A stretch of DNA of 64,000 bases from Struthio camelus (taxonomy: Eukaryota; Chordata; Aves; Struthioniformes; Struthionidae): NCBI RefSeq assembly GCF_040807025.1, contig NC_090942.1:194798247-194862246 (forward strand). Direction: 5' to 3'. The notes below the pieces were generated by a model that saw only the letters and a list, made by a program, of their open reading frames with translations, ran no database searches and was not told the origin of the DNA. This document shows, piece by piece, positions 23,861 to 36,100 of the stretch; position 1 is the first letter of the stretch, and each line of letters begins with the position of its first letter. The position numbers and the translations under genes were made by a program.

Positions 23861-26480
23861 ATTCCAACTTTCACAGCTGGGCTAATGGAAGATATTATTT
23901 CCCCTTGCAAATGTTGCCATGCTCATGTCTGCAGACCACAATAGCAGCATGACTGTTTCTCCATTGAAGAACAAATGCGGTGCTCAGAAGCTTTAAGAAT
24001 GAAGAACAAAGGGCCCTTGGGTTCGATGCAGAGCAGGAAGGGTACAGCAGGGGGAAAAAACTTGATGCACCAAACCAATTTACACGACTGCTCCACAAGG
24101 CTGCCCTGATTTCACTGCAGTTAATGGTATTCCCAGGCAAGCCTACAGCCAGGTTTGTTTTGGAGGTGGTCTCTCTAAGATTACCAGCAAGTCTACCTTT
24201 TTAGATATGCAGTGTCTTTCTTTGGAATGGCTGGTTAAGAACAGAAACTCTTTTAACGTAAGGCGCTCAGCTGCTGTGAGGCTGAATTGGTTCACAGTCT
24301 GCCCTCATCTACTTCACACCACCAGGTCCCTGTGCACAGGGATGAAGACCTTTGCACTGCTAAAAATTGGGTTTGTAGGTCACAAAGCTTCTGAAGTTAG
24401 TACCTCATAGCATAAGCTGCCACGTCCCTCACTCTGGTCAAGTCAAGGAGAGGAGGACATGGGGCAGGCTGCAGGCAAGCTGTATTCACAGGCTGTCAGA
24501 AAAGCCCCTTCTGGGTGAGCGTGGGTGAATGTGGTTTTGTAGCTACTTGTGTGTGTGGATGGAACAGAAAACAGCTGGCCATGGAGAGGGAAAGTAGGTA
24601 CTGAGAGGTGGCCTGTAAAAGCCCACCATGGCCTGATGAGCTCTGGAGACAAGTGCTCCTGGTGGACCCACATGAACGGACAAACTCAGGACATCAAGAG
24701 TTGGCTGTACCTGTCCAAGGCTGCCAGCACATACTGCCATCACCAATGGGTTGCATAGCTTGGGCCACAACCAAGGAGGTGGTGGCTGCTGCATGCACAC
24801 AAAGACTAGAGGTTTACATAGACACCTCACGCACCTCACGAAACACAGGACCCCACGAGGGACTTTTTGATCACCTACCTAGGGCCACTGGTCCATCGGT
24901 GGGACCCTCTGTGTCCACGTAAGTGGTTGGGGTGCACCTCCCAAGTGGTGCTCCAACTGGGTAACCATGCATGTGAACGGTGTGAGGAGGTAGGTGAATG
25001 CTTGGTGAATAGTTATCTGCTATTAATAATAACAGCTTGATTCTACTAATAACAACAGATTAATTACTACAAGGTGTTTAGTAAATATTGGGTGTGATCT
25101 ATGTCTTGCCCAACTTGATCCTCTGTCAGGAAAAAGGGAATTTACAACAAGGGGAGTGGGCAGAATGAAAATCATGAGCTCTCTGGGCTGGGCCACGCAT
25201 TTTCATAAGACTGTAGGACATCTTTTTCAGATTAATTCAAAAGGTGCAGTCTTAAAAATCATCCCAAGTGTTTTGTATAACTCCAACTAGTTAGCTGTTC
25301 TGCAGATGATACCAACTTCCTCCTGATTTTATCTGGTAGCATTAACCATCACAAAACCCCATTAAGGCAACACCTTGAAGGGACTTCATGGCAACCCTTA
25401 GGTACATAAGGAGTATAATCTCTCATTCTCATAGCAGTTCTCTAGAGTTTCCATTTTTAAAAGCTCTGAAATTAGACTGTTCATGAAGTAAGTCGTTGCA
25501 AGCCTTATTACAGGAGTTACTGGGGAATACACTAGGTAGAATCACTCTTCCCTGCTCTCCCTCACCCTCAGGTTTCCTCCTTAACCGATTAAAGACACAT
25601 TTCTCCTGTAAGAGTTACACTTTGAAGCACATTCCCCTAATGGGGTTGTATTCTCCTCTCTTTCTTATTTACAGCATTACTCTAAAGATAAATATGGCTT
25701 ATAGACCAATGACCCAGTACTATGAATATTGAAGGTGGGACATATAAGGAGGCCACATTTGGGAGCTTACAGTACCCATGATATCTTGTTCCCCTTGCTG
25801 GTTTCCAACTTTAGGGAAGAATGGGCTACACCTAGACTCGTGTTACCTCACATTTATGTCAGTCCATGGGTGATGCTGTATTACAGAAAAACATAACTGT
25901 TTTTTGCAGTTTTTGTTAGTTGAAACAGCAAGTACAGTGCTTCTCATGACTTTGGGACAGTGGACATTCACCACATGGTATGACTTGGTGAAGACATTGA
26001 ATCTGACGGGACTGAAGCAAGGACAGTTCCAGTATTCTTTGCTAAAACTTTTGCCTGAAGGTATAGTGATTAGGAGATCTCACTATGAGAGTATATGACT
26101 GGAGAAACTTTTTATCACCCCAGTTTTTAGCAAGAACTATGAACTGACTTTGTGATTGGACGGTCTACTCACAAAGTGTCTTCAACCCTAAAACATCAGG
26201 ATATTTGCAAAGACTTATCTTCCTTTTCAGTTAACTTTTCCTCCTGCACAGTAGACACCATATGTCTCTTTGCCAACCTTAATGTGCTGCCCCACCTTTG
26301 CACGCTGACACGCTGCGCTTCCACACAAAGTTTTGAAGCCAAATCAGTTCAGAGTAGCAGCTGTAGTGAAGAAGGCATGTCGACACTGATGCCTTAAATG
26401 ACGAAAAGTTGATGACGCAGAACATGGATAGGTGGATATAGTCAAAGCTTTTTAACAGACTGTTCATCTCCTCTCTGTAC
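23861..26480. other. Intergenic DNA, no gene recognised
   Basis: No exon or RNA gene is recognised. The stretch 24420-24970 is clearly more GC-rich than its surroundings and holds overlapping open frames up to 104 codons with no recognisable motif. It may be an unidentified old insertion. The remainder is AT-rich. Confidence 0.4.
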
Positions 26481-26489
26481 TATTTCCAG

Positions 26490-27560
26490 TTCCAAGGAAG
26501 GAGGAAGAGGAGCCAGAATTGCATGTAGTATTCAAAACGAGCATTCAGCAGGAATTCACATATTTATATTGCAATGATGTCTTCTGTTTGACCATTTGTT
26601 ACTTTCCTAATAACTCCCATTATTCTTTCTTTGTCTTTTGATTGCTGCTGAGTTTGGATGCTGATATTTTCATGGAATTATCTTTTATGACCCCAGGTTC
26701 ATTTCCTAAATGGCAAATATATAAGATCAAAGCTATCATAGCATATATAAAATTAGGTTTCTTTCTACCTGTTATATCTGATTTTATATTTATTAATGAT
26801 AAAATTAATTTGCCATTTTAATGCACATTCAATTTCATGACATTATTTTGCAATTCTTTGCAGCTCGTTTTCTTCTTTACTAGCCTGAATAACTTGGTGT
26901 CCTTAGTAAACCCTGTCCCAGACTTCCCAAGTCCACTTCCAGACATTTATCAATATATTGAGCAGCACAGAACTACGTTTTGATATACTTCATTTGTAAT
27001 CTTTTAATTATTCATCCATAATGATTCCCTTTTATTTCACATAATTTCTGTAAGGACACTTGGCAAGAGATGCTGTTGAAAGCCTTTCAGAAATCAAGTA
27101 AACTGTATCACTCAGCTCTTCCTTACATATACACTCAGAGACTCTTCCAAAAACTCACAATAAATTTGCAAGGCATGGCTTCTCCCTTCAAAAGCAAAAT
27201 GGGCTTTCCTTCAGCATTTCATGGTTATGGATATAATACATATATTCTTTTACTACAGTTTATGTCAACTGGGAAAGTACAGCTGTCAATTCCTTCGGTC
27301 CTCTCCAGAATCCCTACATACCGGTTTTTCTTTTTTTACTTCTTTAAACCATATTTGCCATTTTTCTTTCCTCTGATACCAAGCAAAAGTTAGTTTTTCA
27401 TAAATCTTCTGAAAATGCTAATGAAATAAACACCTGCTAGCAGTTTATCAGTTTTTTAAATAAGACTTCTGCTGGCACTTCAATTTCAGCCAGATCCTCT
27501 GATAAAGATCCTGTCAAGAAGCGTTACAACACGAAAATTTTGCTGAGTTCTTCACCAGTG
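26490..27560 (-). mobile_element. Ancient CR1/L3-like LINE relic
   Basis: On the plus strand the order of blocks matches the reverse complement of the RT region of old CR1-type LINEs. They run: GCATGTAGTATTC, then ATTTATATTGCAATGATGTC, then TTTCCTAATAACTCCCATTATTC, then GCACATTCAATTTCATG, then TTTGCAATTCTTTGCAGCTC, then ATTTATCAATATATTGAGCAG, then a segment near 27180-27210 matching the usual heads-up before the QHGF-type motif. The copy is heavily diverged with no open frame left. The limits are approximate. Confidence 0.72.
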
Positions 27561-27840
27561 AGCACAGATGAAAACTTCACGTTACAGCTCTTACGGTCTA
27601 CTCTTCCTTCAGAGTTCCTTTACACCTTGACCACCTAGTCACAGAAGATATTTTGACAACTGTCAGAGACAGTACTGTGCTGAGAGCTAGCAACACATTC
27701 AAGGCATATCAAATTATAGGGGGGTAGTATTACCCCTGTACAGCACACAGCACTAAGATAGGCTTCGTGCTGACAGTTCTGATATCCACACTTCCTATCA
27801 CGCAATGAGTATTTTTTTGGATCTGTTTTTAATAAAAACA

Positions 27841-27888
27841 ACTATGAACACATTTCGAAACTAAACTATGAACACATTTCGAAACTAA
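27841..27888. repeat. 24-bp exact tandem duplication
   Basis: The unit at 27841-27864 is repeated without mismatch at 27865-27888. Each unit contains the palindrome TTCGAA. Confidence 0.95.
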
Positions 27889-28830
27889 AGCCTTACTAGT
27901 TTTCCACTGCAAAGCAGGTTTTTGGATCTAGACAGTTTACACAAGGAGCAGAGCAAGAGGTGACTCAGTCATCATCTGTAAATGACTCCATGGGGGATAA
28001 GAAAAAAAATTCCCATATCAGATATCCAAGCTAGCTGAAAGAAGAAAACTTAACATCTTCGTAAGGTTGAAGACCAAATAAATTCAGACTTAAATAATGC
28101 CCTCTCTTTTTAATGATAAGGTTTATTGACCATTTGAAAAAACTGAAATATAGAGATGTTAGATAGTCAAGAGTTAGAATTCTTAAGCCAAGTCTTAATG
28201 TGTTTGCAAAAGATCACACCGTTGCTCAGATAAAATTAGTGGGTTCATTCCTGAGGTAACTGGGCAAGGTTCTTTCACCTCTGTTTTGCAAATCCAGTTA
28301 CACAAACATATTTGGTTTTTTCAGCCTCGAAACACATGATCTTATGATTAAGTAGATCTATTCATGTCTCATTTATACCAGTGTTACTTTGCCTCTAATG
28401 CAGGAGCAAAACATCTTCCACGAACAGATTAATATGCTCCATTCAGTTTCATGTGAGCAACATCACATTAAGAGATGCTTTATGAACGCAGATAGTCTCA
28501 AATATTTTGAAATATTTACCTCGTGTAATATGTCTGCGTTCAAATTTCTTGGCGCTAACTGCTGGCAAATACAATTTTTGCAGATGCAAACCTCCCAAAT
28601 GTAGAATAAAATAATAAAAATAATAAAACATCATAACAAAGTTTACACAAAGGCTGAGAAAGGAGAGCTACAAGGAAACTGGTGAATCAGACCTAGTAAG
28701 CTTAGCTCTAATCTCACTCAGGGTCATCTCTCTAGGGAAATATACTGGCATTACTCTTTCGGTATAATTATGTTGCTACAGTTATACTGTTATAAATTAT
28801 TATGTTTCCAAAGCAACATATCAGGGGCAA

Positions 28831-28850
28831 TTCCATTGAAATCAATGGAA
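28831..28850. repeat. Short palindrome, possible repeat remnant
   Basis: TTCCATTGA and TCAATGGAA form perfect 9-bp arms around two A residues. Such CATTGA/TCAATG palindromes are a feature of an old amniote repeat that I recall from reptile genomes; assignment to it is tentative. Confidence 0.45.
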
Positions 28851-31800
28851 AAAGGAAGAGAAGAATCATTTCACATACCCAGTAGTCTCTGGACACTGAA
28901 TTACTGATTTTTTTCAACTAGGCAAAGTAATGGAAATAAATAAGAGATGGACATAAATCGGGTGATAAGATGCCAAAGTGACTCTAATACCACTATCTGC
29001 TTATGTTTAAAGCGGTCAGTTTCGAAAAGAGAAAGGAAGTCTGGAGCAATTCATTATTATTGTTGACTTAGTCCAAATGTTAGAAATTATCAGCTGTTTA
29101 CATTTACCAGTATATAAATATACTGAATATGTCAGACATCAGTAAGGGTTTGGTGCCCTCTTATGTTTTAAGTAAGCAACTTCAGTGACTGCAACCACTT
29201 GCTCATTGATCTCTTACAGACAGATCACTTGTGATGGCTTCTCAGGGTACAAATTGTTAAGCAAGTAAGTATCATCTAAGATAACTAACTCCTTTATGCA
29301 TCAAAAGGGTGCAAAATCCCTTTAAGGCAAGGCCTTTACTCCCAGTAATGAGCAGACACATAAATATCTGTATATACCTTCCCCTCTAGATTTTACTGAG
29401 ATAGTTCAGCCTCAGTAAATTGATCTTTCCTGGCACAAAACTCATCCAGGCTTCCTTTATTTTGACCAGATATAGTTAATCAATTGCCGACCATGACAAC
29501 ACAATACTTACTCAAAAAATAGCTGGTTACCATCACTGAGGAAAATCAAGATGAACTGTATTAATACATCTTAGGATCTGATCTGGTCTGACCTTCTGGG
29601 GAATGTTCATCTAATTCACAAGGGAGGTACTTATTCAAAGACTGGGATCAATTAAAAAAAAAAAATCTGCAAACTTGGAGACACTATAACCTGGAATATT
29701 CTTGTTTCCTTTACTTGGATATTTCAACGATAATTTCTCACACTCAAAAACTGTCACCTCATAACTACATTAAAATTTGTTGGATTCTAGCAATTACATT
29801 GTTTTATGTTTTCTTCTTTGTTTAGCGAACACTGTTCAGTGAACACGTTCTTCTTGTGCAAATATTTCTACCCCATAAACAAGTCTCTTCTTGTTCTTCT
29901 TAAAACTAAATAAATTGCTCTTCTGGATATAAGTTCTGATTCTATATTAAGAAGTTTTTTTCTTGGTTTGCTTTTAATTTCCTTATTAGCGCAAAAAGAG
30001 TATACCATTTAAATAGTTTTTATACCAGGCACTTATGTAAGTCATCATCCTATTTTAGTAATTACTCAGAGGAAAACATCTGGGAGAGAGACTTATGTGC
30101 ATTTTTCAACACATAAATTGGAATGATGTGAAACAGATGAGCCACAGAAATAGTAATGTATAAAGATAACATAGAATTTTAGATTCCATTTTAGTAAAGT
30201 ATTTAATCATTTCTGATACCAGCATTCAAGTGCTGGGGATCCCATATTTAGAAAAGTAATCCATTGCAATGAAATGTTTTGACATTAGAACAGAAATAAA
30301 GAGCCCAAAGCTTTCACATTGGGAAATACTAAATTTATTTTACCAAATTATCCTACAACGTAATTTTCCAGATATCAGTTTCAAGATGATACATAAGAAA
30401 ACCCTCAGAAAATTAGCAAGTTAATGCACACATTAATCATTTTCCTCAGTGTGGTCATATACACAGAGGTTGAAAGGAGCCCAGTCATCTCATACTAGTC
30501 ACTAATGAACATTCTCTCTTATCACAGATACTCAATGCTTAGATGTAATATAGATACAGATATTTTGGCACCACAGCCTATTTCAGTGAAGGCAGGCAAT
30601 CAGATGAATAGTCCCCATATCTAGGGGCTGCAAATGTAAAAAAGAGAGTTGAGCACAGATCCATGTAGCAGACTTGTATAAATAAGTTACCTGTCAACCT
30701 CCAAAAGTACGCTACTCCTTTACTGGACAGAGAAGCATGTTCCCAGAGGGCTACTAGCCTTGTTTTAAATGGATGTGACAAAGAGCAAATAAATAAGGAG
30801 GGGAGGTGTCGAGGAAGGGTGGATGTGTCTGGATCCCTTATGCCACCAAGATATGCTCAAGTATAGTTAATGATAGTATGGTAATATTTTTAAAAAGAAA
30901 TTCACCTCATGTAGGAAAGAAATAACTAAACAGCACACGTAGCAGAGATCCCTGAGCTAGTGGAGACCTAGTTAGGAAATCCACACAATGCATTGCAAAA
31001 CTATTTGGACGTACCCACCCAGGTCTAGAGGAAGTACTGCTACCTCTTCAGCTAATAAATATTGCTTACAAGCTCCCATCCAGCACCACATGAATGACGG
31101 ATCGTATTTGCTAGTGTATAATCCAGAACCCCTGGTTCTCAGATTGGTATGAGGGCAGCCAGGTCAGATCTGCTTTTGTTATTGTGGATATAGCCCAGAA
31201 CAAAGCATTTGTAACTAGTGAATCAATCTGAAGTAGCACCGAAATCAGGATATCAAGCTCCACGGCTGAGTTACTTTCCATAACATATATGAATCTGCTT
31301 TCCTGGTCAGCTTTCCCATCTACTGACCAAGAAATTCGTAGATTTGTAATCACCAAATTAAGATGCATTCGCTTTTGATGACATTCATTGAAATGGATAT
31401 TTCCCAACAGAATAATTCCATTCCCATATCCCTATCTAAGGAAGTGGGGAAAAAATGCCTCTCTTAGCCTGTAATTAGCATTTGAAATAGTCCCTGCAGT
31501 AGAGCAAGTATGTGGAAACACAAAAATCCTCCCAAATGTTTTGCAAAGCTTTCACTGTGAGTAGGTGAACAAGGAATATGGGTCCACAGCTTTAGAGAGG
31601 CACTCAGTTGCTCACCATAAGTCATTTTTGTCTCTATCTATGCTGCCACGCCCTTTTCTCCATCCCACTTTTCTATGCCCATTTCCCGCTATGCTGTGAA
31701 AGAACAAACTTAAAATCCTCTAGCAACATATGAAAAACTGGAACCACTGTGGACCGGGAATGGAAGGGGACCTCTGAACCAGTATTCATGCTGAAGAAAG

Positions 31801-32959
31801 CAAGGTAATTGTGCAATTTGGGTTCTGAATTGTATTTGAAGAAACTACTGCAAATGCACAAAATCTGAAAATGAGTTGGACAGTACCTTTTCAGAACAGA
31901 ACGTGGAGACATCTGCAAGTATACCGGGATAAGTTCCTTCAAAAGAAGAAACTTACGCAAAACATGAATGGAGTTGTCACTGAAGGGGTAGGGGAAATCT
32001 AAGGATAAAACATAAAGTAGCTAAAAATCCCCTAAACAAAGTGACAGGTGCATTGCTGTTAATTGACTGAGCTTCAAGTCAGTAAGATTAGGAGAACATT
32101 CTATGTTTCCAGGTCCCTAATGCTGAATAAGAGTTTCCTAGTAAATTCTGATTTGCTTATCCTGAGGAACTTAAATGACTCGAACTTCAATACGTTCCAT
32201 TATGAAATCCTGGGGAACTGAAAACTCACGCCGATATAATTCCTGACCTGATTTGATTTAATTTAGTTAAGAATCAGTACTTGGCTGCTGTGCACACACT
32301 TTTAATTTTGTTTGAAGTGCATGATATAAATTTAACTGAAACCTATTACAAACTTGATTGCTTTAGCTGGGGCTAAAAACTTTGATTTCAGTGCTGACGC
32401 TATTATCCACCCAAAGCAAACGCCAGTGTCAACACTGACTTCAATATCCAGCAGCATCTCATTCAACGCCATAACGCCATGTTGCATTCAGTGTTGGACA
32501 GTGTTAGCAAAAGGATCCAAAAAACATGAAGAAACATTAAAATGAGGTGTTTGGCTCCCAGGAAATCAACTATGTAGACCACTTCTCTCCACTTCTCAGA
32601 CCAGTTCTGCGATGCATGCAGGACAGGTAGAGGAGTCTCAGGATGAAACTCTAGACACTGAAGAACAGCAGCTGTATTTATAAAATTTTATAAGATAAAA
32701 TTAAGATACTTATCAAAGTCATTTTCCAAATATAAGCATCAAAAGGAAAAGCCACCATAACATCACTAAATTGAGTGACAGCCCAAGAGCAAGTACTTCT
32801 CCAGGACTGCAGAATGGCTAGGGCAGTGAGTCCTACAGTTCTGGGAACACAATGTTCTGCGCCTGTCTTAAGGAAACACAAGCTACAGAAAACTTGAGAA
32901 AATGTGATCATACGTCTTATATGCCACATAGCTTGTGCCATGGTGGTTGTGGAAAACCA

Positions 32960-33188
32960 TTAGTTTAAGGGTACATATTTTTGTACTTGCTGGGCTCCAA
33001 TCTCCGCCACGTAAATTGCTCCGCTCTTCAGGTCTACGTCCAGAAGGTGTGGTTTGGTTTCATCCGCCAGCTGGATTGTGTTGACTACAACACAGTTCCC
33101 AATAGAGCCAACAGGTGGTGCTGCCAAGATGGATAACCGGTTGATATTCAGCTGAGCTACAATCAAGTACTTGTCATTGGCAGTAAAT
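32960..33188 (-). CDS. NHLRC3: NHLRC3 coding exon 7 (last)
   Basis: Residues 267-342 and the TAA stop (32962-32960). It contains [20 protein letters not shown] and the closing blade [15 protein letters not shown]. The C-terminus ends at VPLN, slightly earlier than I recall for mammals. Confidence 0.95.
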
Positions 33189-36100
33189 CTATGAAAGACA
33201 GAAATGTTCTTTTGAATAATGACCTCCATATGACATCTCTTATTAACACAATCATGCACTTTTAAACACATACGCTTTTTAAGAGATGAGGTCTTGAGGG
33301 CTACAGTTGGCTAAACGCAATGAAAAGTAGAGAATTAACTTGTGCTCTATACGTCGTTGCTCCTTAAACCAGATTATGTTACAGAAAATTTGTTCAAGAC
33401 AATCTTTTTTCTTGCAACGGTTGCAAAAGTAGGGTTAACAAACTATAACAAATTTAAAATGAAGTTCCTAATCCTGCATTCAAATTCATGGGGCTTGTTA
33501 TGATGTTAGGGCTCCCACATCATGTCAGGATTCACCTATGCAGATCTTTTCATGGGCTCAGGGCCCAGCTCCCTATTACTTACACTGCTTAACTCTTTGT
33601 GATCAGGCACTAGATACCAGCCCCACGCTTCAGCAGTAAAATTGTACATTTTATTCATGTAATTGTATATTTCTAGAAGAACTGTTCAGTAATACCTGAC
33701 AGAATAAGGACCATCTTCCACAAAACAGCTGCTCCAAGACCCCAGCCATTCCCCTGTGACTTTATCAAAAACCTGGATTCTTTTGTTGTCTCGGTCTGCA
33801 ACCCATACCTATTAAGCACAAAAACCACGTTTGTTCACAAATAGTACAAATCAAATACATTATTGTCTTATGTGAGCAGTCAATGTATCCTGAAGCAAAA
33901 AGAAGTATACCAGGAAAGAATGTCCCTCCACATTCAAAGACGGCTAAGTAAGTATGACCCTCAGATGTAAAACAAAACCTTAAAATTAAGGTAAACAAAT
34001 TATTTTATACCACTTTAACAGAGAAGTCAGTGTCTTGTCTTTATTTTTGTGGCTATAATATGGATATATTCCATAGGACCTTTTTGTAACAACAACAACA
34101 AGTGAGTACATACACACATCTATTTAGTTATAAAGACAGTGCTTTGTCACCCACTGACAATTCTGTTTTTCAACATAGTAGTCTCATTTTATGACCTAGG
34201 CCTATGAGATCTGCATCTGCAAAAAACTCTGATATGCCTAATCCTACTACAAATATTGAGCAATTTAAGAACCAAGGGCATTTTTAGCATGTTTTGTCTA
34301 ACCAGCTTTGTGGGGCTTATCTCTTTCACCTGTGCTAACTACTTCCACAAACAGCGCATGCTAGCAATACGCCTGAACAGTTCGAACGAAAGCATCTCAT
34401 TTACTACAATCATTGAAACTCTGGCTGTTGATAAGCTCTCAATCAGATAAATAAACTTTACAATTTTCCCAGGATATCACCCAACATAGAGCAATAAACA
34501 GGTCTGTCTCACTATTTTTAACCTAAACACTACAGCATTCTTTCAGACTGCTTAGGAACGGACAATGGTTTCTAACTTAGGCTAATGATCAACACCACCT
34601 TGGTAGTAAGATCTCAGGTCATCGCAACTGCTGTCTGTGAATGTACGTACTCACTGTCACCCTTCTACCCAAAGTTGCCATTTCCCTACACTTCTCCCTG
34701 TCTGAGTTTTCTCAGAAAAGTGATTCATGTGTATGCTTCTACTCTGGCTCAGATAGCATCAATAGAATTAGCTCAAACCACTAATATAAGATGTTTTAGC
34801 TAAGCAATCTGATGAAAAGCAGATCTGAAGCAGATTAAAGAGCAATCACACAGTTCCTTCCACACGAGCAGCAGGGGTGAAAGCCAGACTATGAGTAACA
34901 TAAGCGATATCTTGAATGCTGAGCTGCATGGAGAAAAGGACAGTTATCCACAGCCTTACCTTCATCTTAAGCTTATATGAAATTTTCTAGATATAAAATT
35001 AAAGTCCCCTGAAGAAATTTTGAAGAGATGCCCAAGTCTCCCAGGGGCAAGACTCCCTAAAACGTCACAGGAAGAGGGTGTGGGTACCAAAGCACTTTGG
35101 TAGACATATATTAGAGAACATAACTCTCCTGTACTCTGACAATGGCAACCTGTTAGAAACTGCAAAAGGTAACAGTCTGTTGCTGCATGGTCACTGACAA
35201 TGTAACTGGTCAGAGTCATCTTCTTAACCTTGAAGCCAGCTACTTCAGTAGGATCTTCAGCCTGAAACTTAAGCTCATGACTGCTATTGCACTGAAGATT
35301 GTAAGCCACGTAAAATAACCCAGATCATAACAGTCTGATTTAAAAAAAAAAAAAAAATACAATTTGTATTATTCAAATACATGTAAACGACCCTGCTGGA
35401 AGATGAAAAAAACCTCTTTTTATTCTTTACCCGTCCAAAAGAATCCACTGTTACACTGTGAGGAATCCTGAATTGACCAATGCCAGTCCCATTTGGTCCA
35501 CGCAGCCATATCTCTTTATAATCTAAATAGTAGACATCATGGAAAATAAAAGCAAAAATCACACTACGGAAATAACAAACAAAATAACTTCAGCTTTGAC
35601 TTTAAGTCATTTCTTGCAAGGTTATTTTGAGTTATTTTTAAAATATGCACTTTCTAAATCCAAACTTTTTAAATTTAATACTTCTGCTACATAAACCTAA
35701 GAGAAGACAGGAATCACTGAAGTGAATGTTGCATTATTATTAGTGGTCGCAAGATTACGGTTATAGAAGTGCAACTGCTAGCGCTCAGGAGCCTTGCCCA
35801 AGGCTCTGTTATGTCAGGGATTGTGTAAAAAACTGAGACAGTTGGGCGATTATGATATTCATTCCTTTGCTATATTGATTTTTTATATTTCTTACTTGAC
35901 AGTTTTGAGTCTATTTTGAGTTTTAACAATTTCTCGTTTTGTAAACTGGATGTTAGCTAACTGACTGTTTAATGAAGTGGACAGTGCAAAGAAGAAACAA
36001 CTCCTCCTCTAGTCTCTAACTGTAGACGTACACAGACTCCTCACTCACTGCCTTAACAGACACTGACCACTGACCACTCACTGTCCATCACTGGAGAATA

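Larger units (their letters stand above)
27561..32959. other. Intergenic DNA and NHLRC3 3' flank
   Basis: AT-rich sequence with no recognised exon. The NHLRC3 3'UTR should begin at 32959 and extend leftward, but no clear polyadenylation signal could be chosen; an ATTAAA on the minus strand near 32300 is one weak option. The stretch includes an exact 24-bp tandem duplication at 27841-27888 and a short palindrome at 28831-28850. Confidence 0.4.

Noticed and set aside
24608-24922. 104-codon open frame in the GC-rich patch
   Set aside because: Overlaps other frames of similar length on both strands and has no recognisable motif; composition explains it.
31111-31407. 98-codon minus-strand open frame downstream of NHLRC3
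   Set aside because: No similarity recognised, no splice sites placed to join it to NHLRC3, and it lies past the NHLRC3 stop codon.
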